NCBI GenBank assembly: GCA_002409445.1
Contig: DHNJ01000172.1
Location: forward strand, 1-39,763
Length of the DNA: 39,763 nucleotides
Source of the DNA: Armatimonadetes bacterium UBA5419
GTDB lineage: Bacteria; Armatimonadota; UBA10988
Direction of reading: 5' to 3'
In this document: piece after piece, positions 6,797 through 15,013 of the stretch
Layout of the letters: the number at the start of each line of letters is the position of its first letter
Numbering within the stretch: position 1 is the stretch's first letter
Notes under the pieces: model-generated
Database searches by the model: none
The model's input: only the letters and a program-made list of their open reading frames with translations
Told to the model about the DNA's origin: nothing
Program-made: the position numbers and the translations under genes

Positions 6797-7867
6797 ATGG
6801 ACTTAGATGCGGTACTCGCGATGGGTTTGGACGCCAAGGCGTCGGATATTTTCTTTAAGGTCGGCACGCCGCCGGCGATGCGGGTCGATGGCGACGTCAT
6901 GCCCGTCGACTCCAATTTCGCGCCATTGACCGAGGAGGACATTGACACGTTCTTGGCGGTCATCCTGCGGCCGGAGCAGATCGCGCGCTTCAATGAGGTG
7001 CTCGAGGGTGACTGTGCCTATGCGCTGCCCGGTCGCTGTCGGTTCCGGGTGAACATCTACCGCCAGCGCGGGACGACCGGCATCGTCTTCCGCATCATCC
7101 CCCTCGAGATCCCGACGGTCGAGGAGCTGAAGCTGCCGCCGGTGCTCAAGCGGATCGCCGCCAACCGCACCGGGTTTATCCTGGTCGCGGGGCCGACGGG
7201 CTGTGGCAAGACGACGACGCTGGCGTCGATGGTCGACCTGATCAACCGCAGTCGGCGGGGCCACATCGTTACGATTGAGGACCCGATCGAGTTCATGCAT
7301 CAAGACCGGCGGAGCATCGTCAGTCAGCGTGAGGTGATGATCGACACGACCAACTTTGCGCGGGCGCTGCGCGCCGTGTTGCGCCAGGCGCCGGACGTTA
7401 TCCTGATCGGTGAGATGCGCGACCAGGAATCGATCGGCGTGGCCATGGCGGCGGCGGAGACGGGCCACTTGGTGCTCTCGACGCTGCACACGAACTCGGC
7501 TTCGGAGACCGTCGAGCGCATCGTCAACATGTTCCCGCCGCATGAGAAGCCGCAGATCTGTTTGCGCCTGTCGCAGACGCTGCGCGCGGTCATCTGCCAG
7601 CAGCTCGTACCGCACAAGAGCGGCGAGGGGCGCATCGCGGCCAACGAGATCATGGTCGTCAACCCGACCATCCAGGGCTACATCGAAGAGGGCACGATCG
7701 GCAACATTTACCCCATCATCAAGCAGTCGGAAGAGCAGTACGGCATGCAGACGATGAACATGTCGCTCGACCGGTTGGTGCGCTCGGGCGACATCGAGCC
7801 GCGTGAGGCGCTGGCGCGCGCGGGCAACCTGACCGAACTGAAGATGATGCTGCGGCAGACGGACTAG
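6797..7867 (+). CDS. PilU-like type IV pilus retraction ATPase
   Basis: 356 residues. The ATG 6797 follows an eight-base GGAGGAGG by five bases. It is a PilT-family secretion ATPase: N-terminal PAS-like domain, Walker A GPTGCGKT (132-139), Asp box (VTIEDPIEF), Walker B DVILIGEMRD and His box TGHLVLSTLHT. These hexamers power pilus disassembly at the inner membrane. The AIRNLIRE motif needed for PilT retraction is absent; the region reads TIQGYIEEGTIGNI, with two acidic residues in place of the Arg-Glu end. This resembles PilU, the accessory ATPase that depends on PilT. It is the most divergent of three tandem paralogues. Confidence 0.88.
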   Translation: MDLDAVLAMGLDAKASDIFFKVGTPPAMRVDGDVMPVDSNFAPLTEEDIDTFLAVILRPEQIARFNEVLEGDCAYALPGRCRFRVNIYRQRGTTGIVFRIIPLEIPTVEELKLPPVLKRIAANRTGFILVAGPTGCGKTTTLASMVDLINRSRRGHIVTIEDPIEFMHQDRRSIVSQREVMIDTTNFARALRAVLRQAPDVILIGEMRDQESIGVAMAAAETGHLVLSTLHTNSASETVERIVNMFPPHEKPQICLRLSQTLRAVICQQLVPHKSGEGRIAANEIMVVNPTIQGYIEEGTIGNIYPIIKQSEEQYGMQTMNMSLDRLVRSGDIEPREALARAGNLTELKMMLRQTD

Positions 7868-7875
7868 ACGGGCGG

Positions 7876-7919
7876 GCCGGCCGCGGCGCAGCACCAGGAG
7901 GAGGGCGCCCGCGGCCGGC
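7876..7919 (+). other. GC-rich hairpin between the first two pilT-family genes
   Basis: GCCGGCCGCGG (7876-7886) and CCGCGGCCGGC (7909-7919) are perfect 11-base arms with a 22-base loop that can add three more pairs after a bulge. It lies wholly in the 79-base gap. No T run follows. It may attenuate transcription or mark a processing site that lowers expression of the downstream ATPases. Confidence 0.5.
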
Positions 7920-7946
7920 GAAGGTGCGCACCAGTGGGAGCCGGCG

Positions 7947-9089
7947 ATGAATTACCCAGTAGCACTCGACCAACTGCTCCGTGAGTTGGTGGCGGTCGAT
8001 GGCTCGGACTTGCACTTGCGGGCCGGCGAGCCGCCGGTCTTCCGCATCCACGGGCACCTGACCCGCCAAAAGAAATACCCCAAGCTAACCAGCGACGTGA
8101 TCCACGCGATGGGCACGGGGATCATGAACCAGCGGCAGCGCGACCGTTTCGACGAGATCCTCGAGATCGACCTCAGTTACGAGGTCGCCGACTGCGCCCG
8201 CTTCCGCGTCAACGTCTTCCACCAGCGGCGCAATGTCGGTGCGGTCATGCGCCAGATCCCCGTCGACATCAAGAGCATCGACGAGATGGGCTTGCCGACC
8301 GTCCTCAAGGAGGTCGCGGACCTGCCGCGCGGCCTGGTGCTGGTCACAGGCCCGACGGGTTCGGGCAAGTCGACCACGCTGGCGGCGATGATCAAGCACA
8401 TCAACGAGCGCAAGTACCGGCATATCGTGACCATCGAGGACCCGATCGAGTTCGTCCACCAGGACATCCGCTGCAGCGTGGAGCAGCGCGAGCTGGGCCA
8501 GGACACGCACAGTTTCGGCCACGCGCTGCGCCACGTGCTGCGCCAGAACCCGGACATCGTGCTGGTGGGTGAGATGCGCGACCTGGAGACCATCGGTCTC
8601 GCGATCACCGTCGCGGAAACGGGGCACTTGGTCTTCGGCACCCTGCACACGACCGACGCCTCGCAGACGGTCGACCGTATCATCGACGTCTTCCCGCCCG
8701 AACAGCAGCCGCAGATCCGCATGCAGTTGTCGATCGTGTTGCAGGCGGTGGTCAGCCAGACGCTGCTGCCGCGGACCAGCGGCGGCCGCATCGCAGCCCA
8801 CGAGATCCTCATGGTCCACGCCAACACGCGCGCGCTGATCCGCGAGGCGAAGACCTTCCAGATCCCCACCGTGATCCAGGCCGGCGCCGACCACGGCATG
8901 GTCTCGCTCGACCAGACCCTCCTCGGTCTGCTGCAGAAGGGCGAGGTGACCTACGACGACGCGCTGATGAAGTGCTCGAACGTGACCGACTTCGTCAACC
9001 GCGCCAAGCGCATGGGCCTAGCCCCGGTGACAGTGGATGCGGTTGAGTTCAATGACCCCGACGCGGCCAGCGACGAAGAAGCGAGCTAG
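7947..9089 (+). CDS. pilT: PilT family type IV pilus retraction ATPase
   Basis: 380 residues; GGGAG lies six bases before the ATG. All PilT motifs are present: Walker A GPTGSGKST (from residue 135), VTIEDPIEFVHQD Asp box, DIVLVGEMRDLET Walker B, ETGHLVFGTLHTTDA His box, and a near-canonical ARxLIRE-type motif (TRALIREAKT). The C-terminal extension is acidic (NDPDAASDEE). It is a motor candidate for pilus retraction, twitching or DNA uptake. It ends nine bases before the third paralogue, so the two are surely co-transcribed. Confidence 0.93.
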   Translation: MNYPVALDQLLRELVAVDGSDLHLRAGEPPVFRIHGHLTRQKKYPKLTSDVIHAMGTGIMNQRQRDRFDEILEIDLSYEVADCARFRVNVFHQRRNVGAVMRQIPVDIKSIDEMGLPTVLKEVADLPRGLVLVTGPTGSGKSTTLAAMIKHINERKYRHIVTIEDPIEFVHQDIRCSVEQRELGQDTHSFGHALRHVLRQNPDIVLVGEMRDLETIGLAITVAETGHLVFGTLHTTDASQTVDRIIDVFPPEQQPQIRMQLSIVLQAVVSQTLLPRTSGGRIAAHEILMVHANTRALIREAKTFQIPTVIQAGADHGMVSLDQTLLGLLQKGEVTYDDALMKCSNVTDFVNRAKRMGLAPVTVDAVEFNDPDAASDEEAS

Positions 9090-9098
9090 GAGACCAGC

Positions 9099-10256
9099 AT
9101 GTCAACGCCTTGCCCCTACCGCATGGAAGAGTTGCTCAAGTTCATGATCAAGGGCAACGCCTCGGACTTGATCCTCAAGGCTGACCGTCCGCCGCTCTAT
9201 CGTGTGCTGGGTGACCTGAAGCCGCTGGGCGACATCGTCCAGCAGGTGGTGCCGAAGTTGACCCGCGAGCATGTGATCGAGTTGGGCTACACGCTGCTCA
9301 CCGAGCAGCAGATTGCCGAGTTCGAGGAAGTCTGGGAGCTGGACTCGGCCTACGAGTTGCCCGGCGTCTGCCGTTTCCGCGTCAACTTCTTCCGCCAGCG
9401 CTTCAACACCGGCGTCGCGATCCGCGCCATTCCGTTCGAGATCTGGACCGTCGAGCAACTCAGCCTGCCCAAGGCCGTCGTCGAGTTTGCCGAGCGACCG
9501 CGCGGCCTGGTCCTGGTCACGGGGCCGACGGGTTCGGGCAAGTCGACGACGCTGGCGGCGCTGATTCACTACATCAACCACACCCGCGCTGAGCACATCA
9601 TCACCATCGAGGACCCGATCGAGTTCGTGCACGAGGACGTGCAGTCGCTGATCAACCAGCGCGAGCTGAAGCAGGACACGCTGAGCTTCGCCAACTCGCT
9701 GCGCTCGGCCCTGCGCGAAGACCCGGACGTGATCCTGATCGGTGAGATGCGCGACCTCGAGACGATCGAGATGGCGATCACCTCGGCGGAAACCGGGCAC
9801 TTGGTCTTCGGCACGCTGCACACGACCGACGCGGTGCAGACCGTCGACCGTATCATCGACGTCTTCCCGGTCCACCAGCAGCAGCAGATCCGCCTGCAGA
9901 TGGCCAGCAACCTGGTCGGTGTGGTCAGCCAGACGCTGCTCAAGCGCAAGGACGGCACGGCGCGCGTCGCCGCCTACGAGGTGATGGTCGCGACCAACGC
10001 TATCCGCAGCCTGATCCGCGAGGCGAAGACCCACCAGATCGCCTCGCAGATCTCGGTCGGTAGCCGTTACGGTATGCGCACGTTGAACCAGGCGCTGTCG
10101 TCGATGGTCGCCCACGAACTGGTCACCCGGCCCGACGCGATCGACAAGAGCTCGCACCCCGAGGAGCTGCGGCCGATGATCGACGAGGCTGTGAGCGAGC
10201 TGAAGCTCAAGCAGGAGGCGGAAGCCCGTGAGGCCGCCCGCGCTCGCCGGCGCTAG
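9099..10256 (+). CDS. pilT: PilT family type IV pilus retraction ATPase, second copy
   Basis: 385 residues. The ATG follows TAGGAG by seven bases, with the TAG being the stop of the previous gene. Walker A GPTGSGKST starts at residue 142; VTIEDPIEF-like Asp box (ITIEDPIEFVHED), Walker B DVILIGEMRDLET and His box ETGHLVFGTLHTTDA are intact. The PilT hallmark AIRSLIREAKTHQIA is canonical, so of the three tandem ATPases this one is closest to bona fide PilT. The tail is a charged helix rich in Glu, Lys and Arg. It has strong identity to the previous protein by eye, pointing to local duplication. Confidence 0.94.
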   Translation: MSTPCPYRMEELLKFMIKGNASDLILKADRPPLYRVLGDLKPLGDIVQQVVPKLTREHVIELGYTLLTEQQIAEFEEVWELDSAYELPGVCRFRVNFFRQRFNTGVAIRAIPFEIWTVEQLSLPKAVVEFAERPRGLVLVTGPTGSGKSTTLAALIHYINHTRAEHIITIEDPIEFVHEDVQSLINQRELKQDTLSFANSLRSALREDPDVILIGEMRDLETIEMAITSAETGHLVFGTLHTTDAVQTVDRIIDVFPVHQQQQIRLQMASNLVGVVSQTLLKRKDGTARVAAYEVMVATNAIRSLIREAKTHQIASQISVGSRYGMRTLNQALSSMVAHELVTRPDAIDKSSHPEELRPMIDEAVSELKLKQEAEAREAARARRR

Positions 10257-10269
10257 GAACTCGCCCCCG

Positions 10270-11439
10270 ATGAGTATGCCGGCCAGCCCATCGATCACCG
10301 CCCGCCCGACGGTGGTCGAGGTTAACCTCGGCCGCCTCGCCGACAACCTTCGCGCGGTTGCCGCTCATGTACAGCGTCCGGTGATGGCGGTGGTCAAGGC
10401 CAACGCCTACGGTCACGGCCTAGTGCCTGCGGCCTGGACCTTCCTCGCCGCCGGCGCCAGCCAGCTGGGCGTCGCCTTCGTCGAGGAGGGCCTCGAGTTG
10501 CGCCGCGCGGGCATCACCGCGCCGATCCTCGTGCTCGGCGGGCTGCTGGGTCAGCAGATCGGCGCGTTTCTGGACTACGACCTGACCATCGGCGTGGCGT
10601 CGCCCGAGAAGCTGCGCCACGTCGACGAGGCCGCGGAGCAGACGGGGCGGCGGGCCAAGGTCCACCTCAAGATCGACACCGGTATGGGCCGGCTGGGCAA
10701 GCGCTGGGACCGCTGCGCCGAGTTCTTTGCCCAGGGCGCCGCGACCGAGCACTGCGACGTGCTGGGCGTCTACAGCCACTTCGCCAACGCCGACGCCCAA
10801 GATCCGAGCTTCGCCCGCGAGCAATTGGACCACTTTGTGGCCGCGACCAGTTTCTATGAGCGCGAGGGCCTGCCCACGCCGGTGCGTCACATGGCCAACA
10901 GCGGCGCGGTCCTCGGGCATCCGGAGGCGTGGCTCGACATGGTCCGGCCCGGCATCCTACTGTACGGCGTCTACCCCGGACCGGAGGCGCAGCGGACGAT
11001 CGAGGTGCAGCCGGCGCTGACGCTCAAGACGCGAGTTGTGTTCTACAAGGTGGTCGACGAGGGGCTGTCGGTCGGCTACGACCTGACCTGGCGCGCGCCG
11101 CGGACGACACGCGTGGTCACGCTGCCGATCGGCTATGGCGACGGCTACGCGCGGGCCCTATCCAACCGCGGCGAGGTGTTGATCGAAGGCGTGCGGCGGC
11201 CCATCGTCGGGCGCATGAGCATGGATCAATGCAACGTCGACCTGGGCGACGGTACCGCCTACAATGGCGACGAGGTCGTGCTGATCGGTGCACAGGGCGC
11301 GGGGCGGATCACCGTCGAGGAAGTCGCCGCCTGGGTCGACACGATCCCGTACGAGATCCTGACCATGCTGGGCAGCCGCATCCCGCGGTACTACGTCGAT
11401 GACTCCGCTGCCGCCAACGCTGTCGCGAGCCTCGGGTAG
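10270..11439 (+). CDS. alr: Alanine racemase
   Basis: 389 residues. Fold-type III PLP enzyme that makes D-alanine for peptidoglycan. The PLP-binding Lys43 is in MAVVKANAYGHG, the second catalytic base Tyr289 in LPIGYGDGYAR, and MSMDQCNVDLG and the C-terminal DTIPYEILTMLGSRIPR block are typical. The start is uncertain: ATG 10270 has only a weak GGAAC ahead, while GTG 10228, inside the previous gene, has AGGAGG at nine bases but adds a Pro/Arg-rich tail not needed by the fold. It is the last gene of the pilus ATPase unit, 13 bases after it, a linkage with no obvious functional reason. Its 3' end overlaps the opposite gene by 49 bases. Confidence 0.93.
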   Translation: MSMPASPSITARPTVVEVNLGRLADNLRAVAAHVQRPVMAVVKANAYGHGLVPAAWTFLAAGASQLGVAFVEEGLELRRAGITAPILVLGGLLGQQIGAFLDYDLTIGVASPEKLRHVDEAAEQTGRRAKVHLKIDTGMGRLGKRWDRCAEFFAQGAATEHCDVLGVYSHFANADAQDPSFAREQLDHFVAATSFYEREGLPTPVRHMANSGAVLGHPEAWLDMVRPGILLYGVYPGPEAQRTIEVQPALTLKTRVVFYKVVDEGLSVGYDLTWRAPRTTRVVTLPIGYGDGYARALSNRGEVLIEGVRRPIVGRMSMDQCNVDLGDGTAYNGDEVVLIGAQGAGRITVEEVAAWVDTIPYEILTMLGSRIPRYYVDDSAAANAVASLG

Positions 11440-12284
11440 CGCCAGGCGAAGCCTGCTTCCTGCAGCCGCGCAGGCACGACTCGTTGCCCGCCAAGCAGCA
11501 GTTCGTCGGCCATCTCGCCCATCGCCAGGCGCAGCACCCATGCCGGCACGGCCCAGGGCGCGGGGCGGCGCAGCGCGGCGGCATACGCGCGGGTGAACTC
11601 GGCGTTGGTCACGGCCTCCGGCGCGACCACGTTGAACGGGCCCGCCATGGCTGAGTCGTCGAGGAGCCGGAGCAGCGCGGCGACGGCGTCGTCGAGGGCG
11701 ACCCAGGCGAGGTACTGACGCCCGGAGCCGAGCCGGCCGCCCAGTCCCAGCCGGAACAGCGGCCGCAGCTGCGCCAGCATGCCGCCGGCCGGCGCCATCA
11801 CGACCCCGAACCGCGCCCAGACCAGGCGCGTGCCGACCTCGGCGAGCGGCGTCGCGGCGGCCTCCCAGTCGCGGCCCAGCGTGGCCAGGAAGCCGCTGCC
11901 GAGGGCGCTGTGCTCGGTCAACAGCTCGTCGCCCCGGTCGCCGTAGACGCCGGAGGCTGAGGCAGCGATGAACGTCGCCGGCGGGACGGGCAGCGTGGCC
12001 AACGTCGCCACCAACTGCGCCGTCGCCGCCACGCGCGAGGCGTGGAGCACCTGCCGGTAGCGGGCGGTCCAGCGGCGGCCGATGGTTGCGCCGGCCAGGT
12101 GGACGACGGCGTCGAGATCGCCCGCGGGTGCCAGGTCGACGTGGCCGGCGGGCGGGTCCCAGGTCGGCGCGTCCGTCGCGCGCGGTCCGCGCCGCAGCGG
12201 CACGGCGGTGTCGCCCCGGGCGCGCAATGCCGCGCACAATGCGCTGCCGATGAGACCCGTCGCGCCCGTGACCAGTACGCGCAT
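11391..12284 (-). CDS. TIGR01777 family epimerase (YfcH/SulA-like SDR)
   Basis: 297 residues from the ATG at 12284 (GGAG eight bases before). It is an atypical short-chain dehydrogenase: glycine-rich NAD(P) site MRVLVTGATGLIGSAL, HLAGATIGRRW, and FIAASASGVYGDRGDELL around the usual active Tyr, followed by the C-terminal DUF1731-type domain (FNVVAPEAVTNAEFTRAYAAALRRPAPWAVPAWVLRLA). The reaction is not known for this family. It is monocistronic and tail-to-tail with alr, sharing 49 bases of coding sequence. Confidence 0.9.
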   Translation of the reverse strand: MRVLVTGATGLIGSALCAALRARGDTAVPLRRGPRATDAPTWDPPAGHVDLAPAGDLDAVVHLAGATIGRRWTARYRQVLHASRVAATAQLVATLATLPVPPATFIAASASGVYGDRGDELLTEHSALGSGFLATLGRDWEAAATPLAEVGTRLVWARFGVVMAPAGGMLAQLRPLFRLGLGGRLGSGRQYLAWVALDDAVAALLRLLDDSAMAGPFNVVAPEAVTNAEFTRAYAAALRRPAPWAVPAWVLRLAMGEMADELLLGGQRVVPARLQEAGFAWRYPRLATALAAAESST

Positions 12285-12403
12285 GGATGGCTCCTGCAGT
12301 TGCAGCCATTGTAGCGGCGTGGCTTGATTCACTCGATCATGACATTAGGCGTGCTAGGGTAGCTGCGCAGGCATGTTGCGTAAATCGGTGCGTTGGGAGC
12401 GGG

Positions 12404-13519
12404 ATGATGAATGCGTGGCAGGCGATGATGGTGCTGGCGCTGGTCGCGGCCGGGGCGGGCGCGGCGGAGCCGGTGGTCATCTCGGTGCGGGCGGTGAAGG
12501 CGGCGGCGGGGCGGACGACCGCCGCGCCGACGCTGACGCTGCGCACGGCGGCGGCGGACTGGCGTAGTCTCGAGCAGCCGATGTTCCACGGCGAGAATGA
12601 CTGGGAGGTCTACTGGGAGCTGGAGAGCACGGTTGACGAGCCGGCGCTGCCGCGGGTCACGCTAACGCTGCCGGGGGTGCAAGCGGCGCGGGTGTTGGTC
12701 GGCAAGACGGACGTTGAGTTCGTGCAAGACGGTGACCTGGTCACCTTTGATCTGGTTAACGACCGGACGCGCGGTCTGTACATGGACCAGCTCTACCGCA
12801 GCCCACGCGGCGGCTTGCCGCTGCACCTGATCCACAACTGGCCGATGCGTGCGGCGGGGCGGTACAGCCCCGAAGCGTTCCCGCTGAAGCAGGTGCAGGC
12901 GATCAAGAATTACCTGTTCGCCGCGCAGGAGGTGCTGCGGCAGATGGCCGAGCGGGCTGAGTTGGATGGCTTCCGCGGCGAGATCGTGTTGTTGGACACC
13001 GAAATCGCGGCGACCCGCGGCCACCTCGACTTTCCCGCGCATGTGCACATCATGCACTACCAATGGGAGCGCGACGAGGCGGGCCGCAACCAGTGGGTCT
13101 CGCGGCTGGTGCCGCACCTGTATATGGATGACGAGGGGCGCATCGTGCGCAACAGCTACGCGGTGATGGCCGGCCGGGGCGAGTCGGGCCAGCTGGGGCT
13201 GGGCGATCTCTGCCGCTTCGAGGACACGCTGGGCAATCATGTCCTGGACATTGAGATTCGTGCCGAGGGCTTGTTCCTCTCGCGCGGCGCGAACGCCCAG
13301 TACAGCCTGCGGCCCGACCCTGAACTGGGGCCGAGCGGGGCGGTCATCGGATACCGTGGCGACGAGCCGATCGTCCGCGCGCGGGTGACCGATGATGCGG
13401 CACGGGGCGAGTTCAGCTACGAACTGGAGATCCTCTACGAGGGCCAAGTCGTCGACACGGTCCGCGACGGCTACCGCTACGACCCCTTCACCGCGCGGCG
13501 GCTGCCGGACGAGCCGTAG
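12404..13519 (+). CDS. Unknown secreted protein
   Basis: 371 residues from ATG 12404; the next codon is also ATG, better spaced (seven bases) from GGGAG 12395-12399. A signal peptide (MMVLALVAAGAGAAEP, cleavage near residue 21) is followed by a beta-rich N-terminal part (residues about 25-130, WEVYWELEST and VTLTLPGVQAARVLVGK), a helical centre (VQAIKNYLFAAQEVLRQMAERAEL) and a His-rich block HVHIMHYQWERD followed by QWVSRLVPHLYMDDEG. The C-terminus is again beta-rich with two acidic calcium-like loops. I recognise no family. It lies 60 bases before a sodium:solute symporter, so a role in binding or processing the imported solute is possible but unproved. Confidence 0.75.
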   Translation: MMNAWQAMMVLALVAAGAGAAEPVVISVRAVKAAAGRTTAAPTLTLRTAAADWRSLEQPMFHGENDWEVYWELESTVDEPALPRVTLTLPGVQAARVLVGKTDVEFVQDGDLVTFDLVNDRTRGLYMDQLYRSPRGGLPLHLIHNWPMRAAGRYSPEAFPLKQVQAIKNYLFAAQEVLRQMAERAELDGFRGEIVLLDTEIAATRGHLDFPAHVHIMHYQWERDEAGRNQWVSRLVPHLYMDDEGRIVRNSYAVMAGRGESGQLGLGDLCRFEDTLGNHVLDIEIRAEGLFLSRGANAQYSLRPDPELGPSGAVIGYRGDEPIVRARVTDDAARGEFSYELEILYEGQVVDTVRDGYRYDPFTARRLPDEP

Positions 13520-13579
13520 CCGCGCCGCCAGATTGACCGATGGCCGTTCTGGGCTTAGGTTACCAAGAGGAGCGCCATA

Positions 13580-15013
13580 GTGTCTGAAGTCGCGCCGCTG
13601 GGGCGGATTGATCAGGGGTTGATCGTTCTGTACCTGGTGGCCTTGCTGGCTGTCGGCTTCAGTTTCCTCCGCCGTAGTCGCGAGGAGGAGGACTACCTGC
13701 TCGCCGGTCGGCGGCTCAGCGTGGGCGCGTTCGTCGCGACGCTGGTGTCGACCTGGTACGGCGGCATTCTGGCCGTCGGCGAGTCCGGCTGGCTCTATGG
13801 CGTGGCGGTCATCTTCATGTTCGGCGTGCCGTACTACGCGGCGTCGCTCGTCTTCGCGCTGTGGCTCGCGCCCAAGATCCGTGCCAGCGCCCTGTACACC
13901 ATCCCGGACAAGGTCGGCCAGACCTACGGCCGGGGCGCGGCGATGGTCGCGGCGGTGCTCTGCTGGCTGCTGACCAACCCGGCGCCGTACGTGCTGATGC
14001 AGGCGACGCTGCTGAGCCTGGCCTTCGGCCTGAACCACTTCCCGGCGATGCTGATCGGCTTGGTGCTCTCGACGGTCTACGTCTACGTGGGTGGCTTCCG
14101 CGCGGATGTGCGGGTGAACATCGTGCAGTTCGTGCTGATGTTCGCCGCCTTCGTGATCATCATCCCGTTCTGCGTGGTCAAGCTGGGCGGCTGGAGTTGG
14201 CTGGTCGCGCAGATCCCCGCCGGGCACTGGCAGTGGAACGGGGGCAACAGCTGGCAGTACATGCTGGCCTGGTGGTTCATCGCGCTCTGGACACTGGTCG
14301 AGCCGTCGTTCCACCAGCGCTGCTATGCCGCGCGCTCGCCGCAGGTGGCCCAGCGCGGCGTGCTGCTGTCGATTGTCTGCTGGTTCACCTTCGACCTGAT
14401 GACCCTGACCACCGCGCTGTATGCGCGCGCGGCGCTGCCCGACCTTGCGTCGCCGCTGATGGCCTTCCCGGTGCTGGGCCAGCGGGTGCTGCCGACGTTC
14501 ATGCTGGGCCTGTTCTACGTGGGCATGCTCGCGACGGTCATGTCAACGACGGTCAGCTATACGTTCATGAGCGGGGTGACCTTCTCGCGCGACATCGTCT
14601 GGCGGCTGCGCGGTGCGCGCGCCGAGGAGAGCTCGGAGCGCTGGACGGGGTGGGGGCTGTTGCTGACCTCGGTCATCGCCGTGGTCATGGCGCTGGTCTG
14701 GCCATCGGTCAAGGATCTCTGGTACAACTTCGGCACGGCGTTCGTGCCCGGGCTGTTGTTGCCGGTGGCGGTCAGTTACACCAAACTGCCCAAGCCGGGC
14801 CGCGGCTGGATGGCGGGGCTGATGGCGGCCTCGTCTGGCGTGGCACTGGCCTGGCTGTTGGTTGGGCTGCGCAACGCGGTTGACGGGTGGCCGGTGATGC
14901 CCTGGGGCGTCGAGCCGATCTACCCGGGGCTGTTGGTGAGCGTGGTTGGTTATCTGTGGGGCGTCGCGCGTGACCGGGCCGCCCGGCGCAGGCAGGATCC
15001 CGTCGATGAGTGA
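13580..15013 (+). CDS. Sodium:solute symporter (SSS/SLC5 family)
   Basis: 477 residues. GTG start with AAGAGGAG seven bases ahead. About 13 hydrophobic helices are visible, beginning IDQGLIVLYLVALLAVGFSF. SSS hallmarks are the YLLAGRRLSVGAFVATLVSTWYGG segment after helix 1, TIPDKVGQTYG, the GGFRADVRVNIVQFVLMF helix, and a Ser/Thr-rich helix (ATVMSTTVSYTFMSGVTFSRDI) that usually forms the Na2 site. These carriers import sugars, acids, amino acids or vitamins with sodium; the substrate cannot be told here. Its last eight bases overlap the zwf start, so the carrier and the pentose phosphate genes are coupled. Confidence 0.92.
   Translation: MSEVAPLGRIDQGLIVLYLVALLAVGFSFLRRSREEEDYLLAGRRLSVGAFVATLVSTWYGGILAVGESGWLYGVAVIFMFGVPYYAASLVFALWLAPKIRASALYTIPDKVGQTYGRGAAMVAAVLCWLLTNPAPYVLMQATLLSLAFGLNHFPAMLIGLVLSTVYVYVGGFRADVRVNIVQFVLMFAAFVIIIPFCVVKLGGWSWLVAQIPAGHWQWNGGNSWQYMLAWWFIALWTLVEPSFHQRCYAARSPQVAQRGVLLSIVCWFTFDLMTLTTALYARAALPDLASPLMAFPVLGQRVLPTFMLGLFYVGMLATVMSTTVSYTFMSGVTFSRDIVWRLRGARAEESSERWTGWGLLLTSVIAVVMALVWPSVKDLWYNFGTAFVPGLLLPVAVSYTKLPKPGRGWMAGLMAASSGVALAWLLVGLRNAVDGWPVMPWGVEPIYPGLLVSVVGYLWGVARDRAARRRQDPVDE

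Noticed and set aside
12285..12403. Divergent promoter between the TIGR01777 epimerase and the unknown secreted protein
   Set aside because: TTGATT and TAGGCG/TAGGGT combinations can be drawn, but spacing and match are no better than chance.
12662..14314. 550-residue minus-strand frame opposite the unknown secreted protein and symporter
   Set aside because: Arg/Gln/Pro/His-rich shadow crossing two plus-strand genes and their gap, one of which is a clear membrane carrier.
15001..15013. Symporter/zwf overlap as a frameshift or gene fusion
   Set aside because: Both proteins have normal ends; an 8-base overlap is ordinary coupling.
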